Shown here: positions 32,588-41,579 of the stretch, piece after piece
Layout: the number at the start of each line of letters is the position of its first letter
Position numbering within the stretch: the stretch's first letter is position 1
From: Streptomyces sp. NBC_00483
GTDB taxonomy: Bacteria > Actinomycetota > Actinomycetes > Streptomycetales > Streptomycetaceae
DNA: 64,000 bases
Direction: 5' to 3'
NCBI RefSeq assembly: GCF_036013745.1
Contig: NZ_CP107880.1
Location: 8,432,001-8,496,000 of the forward strand
Program-made: the position numbers and the translations under genes
Notes under the pieces: generated by a model
Seen by the model: the letters and a program-made list of their open reading frames with translations, nothing else
Databases searched by the model: none
What the model was told of the DNA's origin: nothing

Positions 32588-33779
32588 TGCACCTGCCGAA
32601 AACTCCATCCGGGCAGTTCAAGCAACGTGCTGGTACTCGTGGAGGACTCCGCCCAGGCGGTCTCTCCGGCGCACCTTGAGTTGGGTGATTTCTGGGCGGG
32701 TGAGTGGTTCAGGGGTGGCGTGCAGGGGCCGCGCCTGATCGATTGCTTGGTGGGGCCGGTGGTGGTTGTAGTGCAGTTCGAACTGGCGAGGCGCGTAGCG
32801 TAGATGGCGTTCGTTCGAGATGAGCGTGCGGTCCAGCAGTTCGTGGCGGCAGGTCTGGACCCAGCGCTCCATGAGGGCGTTCATGCGCGGTATCCGGACG
32901 CCGGTTCGCACGGCCTGGACGCCGGCGTTGCTGAGGATCTCGTCGAAGAGGGCGGGGTGCTTCGTGTCCCGGTCGCGGATCAGGTACGTGATGGTGGCTT
33001 CGGTGTCCGCCAGGTCCATGGCCAGGTTTTGGGCGGCCTGGATTACCCAGTCTGCGGTGGGGTGGGCGGTGGTGCCGAGGATCCGGATGTGGCGGGTGGC
33101 GTGGTCGATGACCGCGAGGATGTATTGGCGCCTGCCGGTCAGGGTTACGGTCTCGATGAAGTCGCAGGCCAGGAGAGCGTCGGCTTGAGAGCGCAGGAAG
33201 TCGGCCCAGGTGACGGCAGCACGGTCGGGGGAGGGGGCGATGCCCTCCGACGTAAGGATCTCCCAGACAGTGGAGGCGGCAACTTTGATGCCGAGGGTGG
33301 CGAGTTCGCCATGCACCCTGCGATAGCCCCACGACGGGTTCTCTCGGGCCAGGCGCAGGACCAGCGCGTGGATTGAGCGGATGGTGCGTGGTCGGCCTGG
33401 TCTTTTCGGCCGGCAGGTACGGGCGTGACGCCGTTTCATCAGATCGCGATGCCGGCGCAGCACGGTGTCGGGTCGGACCAGTATCCGGAGCCGGCACAGA
33501 ACTTCACGGGGCATGGGCGCAAGTAGGGCGGCAATGAGGGCCCGCTCCTCCGGAGCGAACTTGGGCCGGTCTGCTCCGAGCTGTCGCTGAAGGACGGCGA
33601 GTGGTGACGCAGGGCGAGGATCTCCGCGTCCTTGTCGCGGTTGCTCATCGGCAGCAACCGCAGTGCGGCGAACATATTGGTGACCGTTAGGGAGGCGAGA
33701 CGAGGCAGCACGAGTGCTCATCCTGCCGCACCGTTGGAGACGCTTCTGAGCTGTGTGGACGACATATTCGGCAGCCGCA
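32588..33779 (-). mobile_element. Integrase-type IS copy, full length (1192 bp), transposase frameshifted
   Basis: The ends are TGCACCTGCCGAAAACTCC (32588-32606) and, on the minus strand, TGCGGCTGCCGAATATGTC (33779-33761), imperfect inverted repeats matching the copy at 22869. It holds the pseudogene 32618-33711. No obvious target duplication is present. It interrupts the gene whose stub lies at 32521-32587. Confidence 0.83.
32618..33711 (-). pseudogene. Integrase-core (DDE) transposase with one frameshift
   Basis: The N-terminal part from 33711 (ASLTVTNMFAALRLLPMSNR, DKDAEILALRHH) loses frame near 33605, where one base appears to be missing. The correct continuation, LAVLQRQLGADRPKFAPEER, is in the neighbouring frame and runs uninterrupted to 32618. 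It contains ENPSWGYRRVHGELATLGIK, ACDFIETVTLTGRRQYILAV (first Asp), YLIRDRDTKH, PRMNALMERWVQTCRHELLD (Glu) and the tail VRRRDRLGGVLHEYQHVA. Apart from the single indel it is complete (about 360 residues). It may therefore be recent, and repair would restore activity. Confidence 0.83.
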
Positions 33780-33879
33780 GAGTCATCGAGGGATGGCCCG
33801 CTGTGACCAATCCGGGCAGCGCTGCTGTCCGTTGGCCTCCTGCGGGCGACATGGACGGGCAGTGCGTGGACCCGTCCGC

Positions 33880-34887
33880 TCAGCGCGGCGGCCCCGTGGA
33901 GGCCCGGACGACGAGTTCCGTGGCGAGTTCGATGTGGTGGGACTCGACCCGCTCGCCGTTCGCCAGGCGCAGCGCGGTGCGCAGTGCGATGCCGCCCATC
34001 TCGCGCAGTGGTTGGCGCACGGTGGTCAGGGGCGGTGACACCATCCGGGCCAGGAGTGTGTCGTCGAAGCCGACCACGCTCAGGTCCTCGGGGACGCGCA
34101 GGCCGCGGGAGCGGGCGGCCTCGATGATGCCGAGGGCGATCTCGTCGTTGCCCGCGAAGAGCGCCGTCGGTGGTTCGTCCAGGTCGAGGAGCGCGGCGGC
34201 GCCGAGCAGGCCGGTGCGGTGGGTGAACTCGCCGTGCCGGACGTACGCGGCGGGCGTCGGGGCGCCCGCCGCCTCCAGGGCGGCGCGGTAGCCGTGCATA
34301 CGGGCCTGGTTGCACACGGCCAAGGTCGGTCCGCCGAGATAGCCGACGCGGCGGTGGCCGAGGCGGAGCAGATGCTCGGTCGCGGCCAGGCCGCCGGCGA
34401 AGTTCGTCGCCCCGACGCTGTGCACACGGCTGTGCGGCAGGTGCAGCGGATCGAGGACGACCAGCGGAAGTCCGGCCCTGGTCAGCTCCTTGACATGCGC
34501 GGCCGTGTACATGCTGGTGACCGCGATCAGCGCGCGCCGTCCGGCCGACACCAGGTCACGCGCCCAGTGCGGGGCGGGCGCCGACTTGCTGATCACGACC
34601 GAGGCGCCCAGTTCGGCGGCGGCGTCGACGATGCCTTCCAGCGCCTCCGCCGAATACGTCTTCAGGTCGTTGTTGAACTGCACCTCGATCGTCGGGTTCT
34701 CGGCGGTCTCGGTGTGCCGGAACACGGGCGCCAGGTAGTCGTGTTCATGCAGCAGCTCCAGCACCCGGGCGCGGGTCCCCGGCGCCACATCGCTGCGGTC
34801 GTTGACCACTTTCGACACGGTCGCGACGGAGACCCCCGCCTCGCGGGCGATGGTTGCCAGGGTGGTGCGTCTAGCGTGCGGTGGCAT
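33880..34887 (-). CDS. LacI-family transcriptional regulator
   Basis: The 335-residue repressor has an N-terminal LacI HTH (residues 8-30: TLATIAREAGVSVATVSKVV) and hinge. The periplasmic-binding-protein-like sugar domain (about 64-335) includes VISKSAPAPHW, GATNFAGGLAATEHLL, LFAGNDEIALGIIEAA and LSVVGFDDT. Its start codon lies 17 bp inside the end of the GH3 gene, so the two are co-transcribed. It is the expected regulator of both the GH3 gene and the divergent binding-protein operon, through CGAAA/TTTCG-type palindromes near 37354 and 37511. Confidence 0.93.
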   Translation of the reverse strand: MPPHARRTTLATIAREAGVSVATVSKVVNDRSDVAPGTRARVLELLHEHDYLAPVFRHTETAENPTIEVQFNNDLKTYSAEALEGIVDAAAELGASVVISKSAPAPHWARDLVSAGRRALIAVTSMYTAAHVKELTRAGLPLVVLDPLHLPHSRVHSVGATNFAGGLAATEHLLRLGHRRVGYLGGPTLAVCNQARMHGYRAALEAAGAPTPAAYVRHGEFTHRTGLLGAAALLDLDEPPTALFAGNDEIALGIIEAARSRGLRVPEDLSVVGFDDTLLARMVSPPLTTVRQPLREMGGIALRTALRLANGERVESHHIELATELVVRASTGPPR

Positions 34888-37321
34888 CGGCCTCTTCCAG
34901 GGTCACATCCACCGGAGTGGTGAGTCGCCGGTCGTGGCCGACCTCCCGGGTGGGGCCCGTCAATCGTACGACAGCCAGGCAGGGCAGCTCCTGTGACGAG
35001 GCGCCGACCTGCACCTCGATCGCGCCTGGCTCGACGATCCGGGTGAGATCGCGGCCGGTGAACGCGGTCCGGTCGGCGTGCACCCGGAAGCTCACCTGTG
35101 CGCTCGCCCCGGGGGTCAGGTCCACCTGTGCGAAGCCGGTCAACTGCCGTACGGGGCGGCTGACTTGTGCGACGGGGTCGCGCAGGTACAGCTGGACGAC
35201 CTCGCGTCCCGGCCTGGTGCCGGTGTTGCGCACCCGCGCCGACACCGTGAACTCGCCGTCGGTGGGGATGTCGCTCGCACTCACGCGCAGGTCACCGATC
35301 TCGAACGTGGTGTACGACGCCCCGTACCCGAAGGGGAACAGCGGCGTCGGGTCGACGCTGCTGATGCCCTGCGTGTGCGCGCCCAGCGGCGGCTGCAGAT
35401 AGGTGCCGGGCTGGCCGCCCGGGCGGCGCGGGATCTGCACCGGCAGCCGGCCCGCCGGCTGGACGCGTCCGGACAGCACACCCGCGATCGCCGCCGCACC
35501 CTCCTGCCCCGGCATGAAGGCCTGGACGAGGCCGGCGGCCCGCGGGTGCACCTCGCCCAGGGCGTAGGGGCGGCCGGAGAGCACGACCACGACCACGGGC
35601 GTCCCGGTGGCGAACAGCTCCGCCAGCAACTCGTCTTGTACGCCCGGCAGTTGCAGGTCCTCGACGTCGCAACCTTCGCCCGACGTGCCGTTGCCGAACA
35701 GGCCCGCACGGTCGCCCACCACCGCGATGCACAGCTCCGCCTCGCGGGCCGCGGCCGCCGCCGCGGCGAAACCGGACCGGTCCCGCTCGCGCACGTCGCA
35801 GCCCGGCTCGAAGACGACCTCAGAGTCCGGGAGTTCGGCGCGCAGCGCCTCCACGACGGTCGGTGCCGAGATGCCGAGCGGCAGGTCGGGATGGCGCGGC
35901 AGGACGTGGTTCGGGAAGGCGTAACAGCCCATCAACGTACGCGAGTCGGCCGCGCACGGCCCCACCACGGCGACCCGGCCCGGCGCCGCGCGCCCCGCGT
36001 CCGCGTCGACGAGCGGCAGCGCGCTGCCCGCGTCGAGCAGGACGACCGATCGCTCGGCCAACTCTCTTGCCAGCTCTCGGTTTTCCGGGGAGTTCAGGTC
36101 CCTCGTCGCGGCGGAGGCGACCGAGCCCTCGGGCGTCCAGTCGGCGTCGAGAAGGCCCAACTCGACCTTCTGGGTGAGCAGTCGGCGCACCGCCCGGTCG
36201 AGCAGAGACTCCTCGAGTTCGCCCCGCGCAACCCGTTCCTCCAGGTGCCGGCCGAAGGTGAGTGTGTCCGGCAGCTCCACGTCGATGCCCGCGCCGAGTG
36301 CCATGACGCCCGCCTCGTCGAGGTCGGCCGCGACGCCGTGCAGGCCGGCGAGGAACGCGAGTGACCCGTAGTCGGAGACGACCGTCCCGGTGAACCCCCA
36401 GTCCTCGCGCAGCAGTTGGGTCAGCAGCCACGGGTCGGCGCCGGCCGGTACGCCGTCGATGTCGGAGTAGGAGTTCATGACGGAGCGGGCGCCGCCCACC
36501 GCGATCGCGGTCTCGAACGGCGGCAGGATGACATCCAGCAGTTCGCGGCGGCCCATCGGTACGGGGCCGTGGTTGCGGGCGCCGCGGGCCGCCGAGTATC
36601 CGGCGAAGTGCTTCAGGGTGGCGACGACACCCGCGCCCTCCACCCCGGCGACGTACGCGGCACCGAGCATCGACACCAGGTAGGGGTCCTCGCCCATGGT
36701 CTCCTCGACCCGGCCCCACCGGTAGTCCCGCACCACGTCCAGGACCGGTGCGAGTCCCTGGTGCACGCCGAGCGCCCGCAGGTCCCGCCCGATCGCCCCG
36801 CCGATGCGGCGCACCAGGTCGGGGTCGAAGGCCGCCGCCCAGGCGAGCGGCGCGGGGTAGACGGTGGCGCCGTACGTGTTGAACCCGGTGAGGCACTCCT
36901 CGTGGGCCAGGGCCGGGATGCCGAGCCGGCAGCCCTTGACGACGGTGTGCTGCTGCGCGACCAGGAGTGCCGCGCCCTCCTCCGCGCTCACGGGACGGCT
37001 TCCGTATACGCGCGTGAGGTGGCCCAGTCCGTCGCGCGCCGCCTCCTCGAGGGAAACGTGCCCCGCATCCTTGAACAGGTCCTCCAGGGGTGCCACTTGA
37101 GGCCGTTCGCCCTCACGGTCGTTGCTGTTGAGGCCGTCGCCATCGTCGCCCGCGTCATGCCCCATGAAGTTGCCGAGCCAGCGGCTGCCGAGCTGTGCGA
37201 CCTTCTCCGCCACCGTCATCTCGGCGAGCAGCGCGTCGACCCGCTCGGAGGCGGGCAGCGCCGGGTCCTGCCAGCGCTGCGCGGCCTGCCCCGTCGTCGC
37301 ATGTGAATCAGCCGTGGACAT
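34871..37321 (-). CDS. GH3 beta-glycosidase (beta-glucosidase/xylosidase type)
   Basis: The product is 816 residues. The ATG at 37321 is used because GGAGG lies 6 bp before it; the codon two triplets upstream abuts the site. It has the GH3 two-domain fold: a TIM barrel with KHFAGYSAARGARN (237-250) and nucleophile Asp317 in TVVSDYGSLAFL, then the alpha/beta sandwich with NPCG-like segments and a C-terminal fibronectin-III domain (EVVQLYLRDPVAQVSRPVRQL). There is no signal peptide, so it cleaves imported oligosaccharides. It is co-expressed with the LacI gene and divergent from the ABC importer. The exact sugar (glucose or xylose) cannot be fixed from sequence. Confidence 0.92.
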   Translation of the reverse strand: MSTADSHATTGQAAQRWQDPALPASERVDALLAEMTVAEKVAQLGSRWLGNFMGHDAGDDGDGLNSNDREGERPQVAPLEDLFKDAGHVSLEEAARDGLGHLTRVYGSRPVSAEEGAALLVAQQHTVVKGCRLGIPALAHEECLTGFNTYGATVYPAPLAWAAAFDPDLVRRIGGAIGRDLRALGVHQGLAPVLDVVRDYRWGRVEETMGEDPYLVSMLGAAYVAGVEGAGVVATLKHFAGYSAARGARNHGPVPMGRRELLDVILPPFETAIAVGGARSVMNSYSDIDGVPAGADPWLLTQLLREDWGFTGTVVSDYGSLAFLAGLHGVAADLDEAGVMALGAGIDVELPDTLTFGRHLEERVARGELEESLLDRAVRRLLTQKVELGLLDADWTPEGSVASAATRDLNSPENRELARELAERSVVLLDAGSALPLVDADAGRAAPGRVAVVGPCAADSRTLMGCYAFPNHVLPRHPDLPLGISAPTVVEALRAELPDSEVVFEPGCDVRERDRSGFAAAAAAAREAELCIAVVGDRAGLFGNGTSGEGCDVEDLQLPGVQDELLAELFATGTPVVVVVLSGRPYALGEVHPRAAGLVQAFMPGQEGAAAIAGVLSGRVQPAGRLPVQIPRRPGGQPGTYLQPPLGAHTQGISSVDPTPLFPFGYGASYTTFEIGDLRVSASDIPTDGEFTVSARVRNTGTRPGREVVQLYLRDPVAQVSRPVRQLTGFAQVDLTPGASAQVSFRVHADRTAFTGRDLTRIVEPGAIEVQVGASSQELPCLAVVRLTGPTREVGHDRRLTTPVDVTLEEADATAR

Positions 37322-37353
37322 CCGCATCCTCCTGTGTTTTTGTCCGCGGCATC

Positions 37354-37385
37354 TCGAAATATTTTCGAAGTCTGCTGCGGTTCAA
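37354..37385 (-). promoter_or_regulatory. GH3 promoter with LacI-type operator over the -10
   Basis: On the minus strand TTGAAC (37385-37380) and ATATTT (37362-37357) are 17 bp apart. The inverted repeat TCGAAA-TAT-TTTCGA (37354-37368) covers the -10 box, an ideal repressor position, 33 bp before the GH3 start. Confidence 0.6.
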
Positions 37386-37449
37386 TGAGGGTCCTGCTCG
37401 TCCGACGTTATGCGGAAGTCCCTTGTCCCACAACGTTGTTGCGCATGTC

Positions 37450-37521
37450 TTGACAGCCCTGTGGCTGCTACCTAATTTGCAGTCACAGGGCTGAAAGTCA
37501 GCCGGATTTCGAAAAGTTTTC
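37450..37521 (+). promoter_or_regulatory. Importer-operon promoter with downstream operator
   Basis: TTGACA (37450-37455) and TAATTT (37473-37478) with a 17-bp spacer form a strong housekeeping-type promoter. Inverted repeats CAGCCCTGTG (37454-37463) and CACAGGGCTG (37484-37493) bracket it. GAAAA-G-TTTTC (37511-37521), related to the site at 37354, lies about 30 bp past the predicted start, suited to LacI-type blockage. A further small palindrome, ACAACGTTGT, lies near 37428. Confidence 0.6.
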
Positions 37522-37568
37522 ACAGCGGCTCATGAGTGGCCGGTGGCTCTCGAGTGCGGAGAACAGAC

Positions 37569-38912
37569 ATGGAAATCCCCATCTCACGGCGTCCCGTCTC
37601 AAGACGGAGCGTCCTCGGCGTCGCCGCCGCCGTCCCGCTCTCTGCGGCGCTCACGGCCTGCGGATCGTCAGGGCCGACCAAGGACGGTGCGAACGGCAAG
37701 GCGGGAGCCACGTACTGGTACCTGAGCGGACAGCCCGACGAGGGCGTCAGGGCCGATGCGGTGAAGGCCTTCAACAAGGCCCACCCCAAGAGTCAGATCG
37801 CAGGCACCTCGTTCCAGAACGACGCGTTCAAGACGAAGATCAAGACCGCGATCGGTGCCGGGAAGGCGCCCACCATCATCAAGAGTTGGGGCGGCGGGAC
37901 GCTGCGCAGCTACGTGGAGGCGGGCCAGGTCGAGGATCTGACGCCGTGGCTCGACAAGCACCCCGAGGTCAAGGAGAAGATCTTCCCCACGGCGTTCCCT
38001 GCGGCGACCGTGAAGGGCAAGATCTACGCGATGCCCGTCGAGCGCGTGCAGCCCATCTTCCTCTACTACAACAAAAAGGTCTTCGACAAGGTCGGTGTGA
38101 AGCCGCCGCAGTCGTGGGACGACATCATGGCGCTCGTGCCCAAGTTCAACGCCGAGGGCATCGCGCCGTTCTCCCTCGGCGGGCAGTCCCGGTGGACGAA
38201 CATGATGTGGCTGGAGTTCCTCTTCGACCGCATCGGCGGCCCCGAGGTGTTCCAGGCCATCTTCGACGGAGAGAAGAACGCGTGGTCCGACCCCGCGGCC
38301 ATCAAGGCACTCGGCATGGTGCAGGACCTCGTCAAGGCCAAGGGCTTCATCAAGGGCTTCTCGTCGATCACCGCGGACTCCAACGCCGACCAGGCCCTCC
38401 TGTACACCGGCAAGGCCGCGATGATGCTGCACGGCTCCTGGTCATACGGAATCCAGAAGAACGACGGCGGTGACTTCGTCTCCAGCGGCGGCCTGGGCTA
38501 CATGAACTTCCCGCCGGTCAAGGGCGGCAAGGGCGATCCGAGCAACACCGTCGGCAACCCCGGCGAGTACCTGTCCATCTCCTCGAAGGCCGGCGCCAAG
38601 GAGAAGAAGATCGCCGAGGAGTTCTTCGCCAAGGGCATGCTGCAGGACGCCGAGGTGAAGGCGTGGATCGACGGCGGCGGCGTCCCGGTCAAGCTGGGCA
38701 CGGAGAAGTTGCTCGCCGCCTCCAAGGACTCCGACTTCCTGCAGTTCACCTACGACATCGCCACCAAGGCCAAGTCGTTCAGCCAGTCCTGGGACCAGGC
38801 GCTCAGCCCGACGGCGGCCGAGACGCTGCTCGACAACATCGTCAAGCTGTTCCAACTGTCGATCTCGCCGCGGCAGTTCGCCGCCAACCTCAACGAGGTC
38901 ATCGGGAAATGA
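37569..38912 (+). CDS. Sugar ABC transporter substrate-binding lipoprotein
   Basis: Starting at ATG 37569 (GGAG 9 bp upstream), the 447-residue protein has an Arg-rich, possibly Tat-type signal (RRPVSRRSVLG) and the lipobox LTAC with Cys near 31. The mature region is a cluster-B solute-binding protein (YWYLSGQPDEGVRADAVKAF, YAMPVERVQPIFLYYNKKVF, WTNMMWLEFLFDRIGG). It captures an oligosaccharide for the two permeases that follow, which it overlaps by 4 bp. Regulation is by the divergent LacI protein. Confidence 0.93.
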   Translation: MEIPISRRPVSRRSVLGVAAAVPLSAALTACGSSGPTKDGANGKAGATYWYLSGQPDEGVRADAVKAFNKAHPKSQIAGTSFQNDAFKTKIKTAIGAGKAPTIIKSWGGGTLRSYVEAGQVEDLTPWLDKHPEVKEKIFPTAFPAATVKGKIYAMPVERVQPIFLYYNKKVFDKVGVKPPQSWDDIMALVPKFNAEGIAPFSLGGQSRWTNMMWLEFLFDRIGGPEVFQAIFDGEKNAWSDPAAIKALGMVQDLVKAKGFIKGFSSITADSNADQALLYTGKAAMMLHGSWSYGIQKNDGGDFVSSGGLGYMNFPPVKGGKGDPSNTVGNPGEYLSISSKAGAKEKKIAEEFFAKGMLQDAEVKAWIDGGGVPVKLGTEKLLAASKDSDFLQFTYDIATKAKSFSQSWDQALSPTAAETLLDNIVKLFQLSISPRQFAANLNEVIGK

Positions 38913-39811
38913 CCTCGCTCACCGCCCGCCCGGCCCGTCGCGGTCCGCGCAGCGTCCTGCCGTGGCTGACTGCGCCGGCGCTCGTGGTCTTCGTCGGGTT
39001 CGCCGTCGTCCCGCTCGTCGGTGTCTTCGTGCTGTCCTTCACCACCTGGGACGGAATCGGCGCCATCCATCCCTCGGGCCTTACCAGTTGGCGGTCGGTG
39101 CTCAGCAACCCGGGCCTTCCGCATGCGGTGTTGGTGACCTTCGGGGTCATGATCGCCTCCTGGGCGTTCCAGACCCCGGTGAGCATTCTGCTCGGCACCT
39201 TCATGGCAGGACGACAGCGCTACCGGGCGATCCTCGGCGTGGTGTACTTCGTCCCGCTGCTGCTCAGCTCCGCCGCGATCGCCGTCGCATACAAGGCACT
39301 GCTCAACCCCACCTTCGGACTGGGCGCGGGCCTGGGGATCGAATGGCTCAGCAAGGACTGGCTGGGACAGCCGGGGCTCGCGTTCGGCGTCGTCGTCTTC
39401 ATCGTCTCCTGGCAGTTCGTGCCGTTCCACTCGCTGATCTACCAGGGCGGGGTGCAGCAGATCCCCAAGTCCCTCTACGAGGCAGCCCAGTTGGACGGCG
39501 CGGGGCGCATCCGGCAGTTCTTCAGCATCACGCTGCCCCAGCTGAAATACACCATCATCACCTCGTCGACACTGATGGTGGTCGGCTCGCTGACCTTCTT
39601 CGACCTGATCTACGTCCTGACCGAGGGCGGGCCCGGGGATGCCACCCGCGTCCTCGCGCTCGACATGTACAAGCGGGGATTCCAGGCCAACCTGATGGGC
39701 CCGGCCAGCGCCATCGCAGTCATCCTCGTCCTGCTCGGCCTCGTCCTCGCCCTGCTGCTGCGCCGGCTCGGCGGCCGGGACGCCAGTGAGAGCCAGCTTG
39801 AGGGGGCCTGA
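38909..39811 (+). CDS. Sugar ABC transporter permease (MalF type)
   Basis: The ATG at 38909 overlaps the binding-protein stop (ATGA). The 300-residue protein has about six transmembrane helices (first LTAPALVVFVGFAVVPLVGV) and the EAA loop YEAAQLDGAGRIRQFFSITL. Open frame upstream of 38909 is a shadow. It pairs with the permease starting one base after its stop. No ATPase is encoded nearby, so an unlinked MsiK-like ATPase is expected. Confidence 0.92.
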   Translation: MTSLTARPARRGPRSVLPWLTAPALVVFVGFAVVPLVGVFVLSFTTWDGIGAIHPSGLTSWRSVLSNPGLPHAVLVTFGVMIASWAFQTPVSILLGTFMAGRQRYRAILGVVYFVPLLLSSAAIAVAYKALLNPTFGLGAGLGIEWLSKDWLGQPGLAFGVVVFIVSWQFVPFHSLIYQGGVQQIPKSLYEAAQLDGAGRIRQFFSITLPQLKYTIITSSTLMVVGSLTFFDLIYVLTEGGPGDATRVLALDMYKRGFQANLMGPASAIAVILVLLGLVLALLLRRLGGRDASESQLEGA

Positions 39812-39812
39812 C

Positions 39813-40709
39813 ATGACCGCCACACTGACCAAGGCACAACCGCGGAAGGACGACCACCGCGAACGCCGACGCGGCCGCCCCCGGGCGACCGCCCAGCGGC
39901 GCAACTGGGCGGGCGGCCTGGCCGGATGGTGCTGGCTCGTCGTCGTCATCATCCCTCTGTACTGGACCCTGATCACCAGCCTCAAGGACCAGAGCACCTA
40001 CTACAGCGGCAACGCGCTGCTGCCGTCGGGCGACTCCACCTTCGACAACTACCGGTTGGTCATCGAATCCGACTTCCTCCACTACTTCCTCAACAGCGTC
40101 GTGGTCGCCGTCGGAGCGGTGGTTCCGGCGATCACGTTCTCCTTCATGGCCGCCTACGCGATCGTGCGCGGCTGGCGGATGCGGTTCCTGCGGATGGTGA
40201 ACGGCCTCTTCCTCATGGGCCTCGCCATCCCACTGCAGGCCACGATCATCCCGATCTACCTGATCATCATCAAGCTGCACCTCTACGACAGCCTTTTGGC
40301 ACTCATCCTCCCCTCCATCGCCTTCGCCATCCCGCTCTCCGTGCTGGTGCTGTCCAACTTCATCCGCGACGTGCCCGAGGAGCTCTTCGACTCGATGCGG
40401 GTTGACGGAGCCACCGAGTGGTCCACGCTGTGGCGCCTCGCGGCGCCGCTCACCCGCCCCGCCCTCATCACCGTGACCATCTACAACGCCCTGACGATCT
40501 GGAACGGATTCCTGCTGCCGCTGATCCTCACCCAGAGCCCGTCCCAGCGGACCCTGCCGCTCGCCGTGTGGACCCTGCAGGGCCAGTTCCAGGTCAACGT
40601 CCCCGCGATCCTCGCCGCGGTCATCCTCACGACCCTGCCGATCCTGATCCTGTACGCGTTCGGCCGCCGGCAACTGCTCAGCGGGCTGACGGCCGGGATC
40701 GGCAAGTGA
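39813..40709 (+). CDS. Sugar ABC transporter permease (MalG type)
   Basis: The 298-residue protein begins with a basic cytoplasmic tail (about 30 residues). Six helices follow (AGWCWLVVVIIPLYWTLITS, GAVVPAITFSFMAAYAIV) and the EAA-like loop FDSMRVDGATEWSTLWRLAA. The ATG at 39813 follows the previous stop by one base. It is the last gene of the importer operon. It is predicted to import the substrate of the divergent GH3 enzyme. Confidence 0.92.
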   Translation: MTATLTKAQPRKDDHRERRRGRPRATAQRRNWAGGLAGWCWLVVVIIPLYWTLITSLKDQSTYYSGNALLPSGDSTFDNYRLVIESDFLHYFLNSVVVAVGAVVPAITFSFMAAYAIVRGWRMRFLRMVNGLFLMGLAIPLQATIIPIYLIIIKLHLYDSLLALILPSIAFAIPLSVLVLSNFIRDVPEELFDSMRVDGATEWSTLWRLAAPLTRPALITVTIYNALTIWNGFLLPLILTQSPSQRTLPLAVWTLQGQFQVNVPAILAAVILTTLPILILYAFGRRQLLSGLTAGIGK

Positions 40710-40789
40710 CGTGATCCACCTGTTGTCCACCGTGACGTCCGCGGGCGGGGGCGGCCGGGACGGTCGAGGGGTATCCAGTGTCCCGATCT

Positions 40790-40875
40790 CGTGGTCGCGA
40801 CCTCGCTCATCGGGAGCAGCCGCATGACGGCGAACTTGCTGGACACGGCGAGGCGGGTCGGTCGCAGAAATACGA
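40790..40875 (-). mobile_element. Short N-terminal scrap of the integrase-type IS
   Basis: On the minus strand RLAVSSKFAVMRLLPMSEV matches the first part of the recurring transposase. It lies in the otherwise gene-free gap 40710-40915, and no end repeats remain. Confidence 0.6.
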
Positions 40876-40915
40876 TTCGGCGCCCGCCCCGCCGTGTCCC
40901 GGTTACGGTGGGCGG

Positions 40916-41521
40916 GTGAACGGACCGGATCCCGCGCCCGATCGTGACGTACCCGCTCAGCCCGGGGTCCTGTTGCCTCTGTTGAGCGCCGACAGCGAGG
41001 CCGTCGCCTTCTTCGCGGGAGTCGCGGATCTCGACGCGACGGACCCGACGGCTCATGAGCTCGAGGAAGGTGTCCGGCTCGCGTCCGGGGCGCGGCTGGA
41101 GCAGTTTGCGCGGGCCGGCTCGGGTGACGCGTTCTGTTTCGTCGGCGAGGGTGGGGAGGAACGACCCGTCGTGTACATCAGCCTCGACGGGGAGGCGGAA
41201 CTCATCGCTCTCGGGCTGCCGGAGCTGGTGAGGCTGTGCCTTGTGGTCCCGTGGTGGCGGGACGCTCCTGGACGCAGCACCGAAGAGCTGTGGGCGCTCA
41301 TCGGTGAGTACCTGGACGACATGCCCGACCTCGATCGGCGACGGGACCGCGCGGCCCGGGCTCTCGGCCTCGACCCGGTCGCGCTCCCCAACCAGGCGGA
41401 AGTTCTGAACCGGCTTCTCTTGGACCTCCCCCGGGAACCGATCGCGGACAGCTGCCTCGTTGTTGATGACCAGGGCGTTCCGCTCGACCCCCTGTTCTGC
41501 CACGCTGGGGACCGCACCTGA
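40916..41521 (+). CDS. Hypothetical protein, SUKH/SMI1-like
   Basis: The GTG at 40916 is preceded 6 bp earlier by TACGGT, suggesting a leaderless transcript; sequence further upstream is an IS scrap. The 201-residue product is acidic, with GDAFCFVGEGGEERPVVYIS and ELIALGLPELVRLCLVVPWW in the middle. That beta-hairpin and helix arrangement recalls the SUKH/SMI1-KNR4 fold. Such proteins are often immunity proteins, but no toxin gene is adjacent, so no role is claimed. The C-terminal half is helical (DRRRDRAARALGLDPVAL). Confidence 0.65.
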   Translation: MNGPDPAPDRDVPAQPGVLLPLLSADSEAVAFFAGVADLDATDPTAHELEEGVRLASGARLEQFARAGSGDAFCFVGEGGEERPVVYISLDGEAELIALGLPELVRLCLVVPWWRDAPGRSTEELWALIGEYLDDMPDLDRRRDRAARALGLDPVALPNQAEVLNRLLLDLPREPIADSCLVVDDQGVPLDPLFCHAGDRT

Positions 41522-41579
41522 CGCCTGCACCGGTGCGGTGCAGGCGGCGCCCGCCTGCCGGGGGACTACTGTCGGCGCC

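Noticed and set aside
40916..41521. SUKH-like protein as part of a toxin-immunity system
   Set aside because: No toxin, secretion or cassette genes are adjacent, and the fold similarity is weak.
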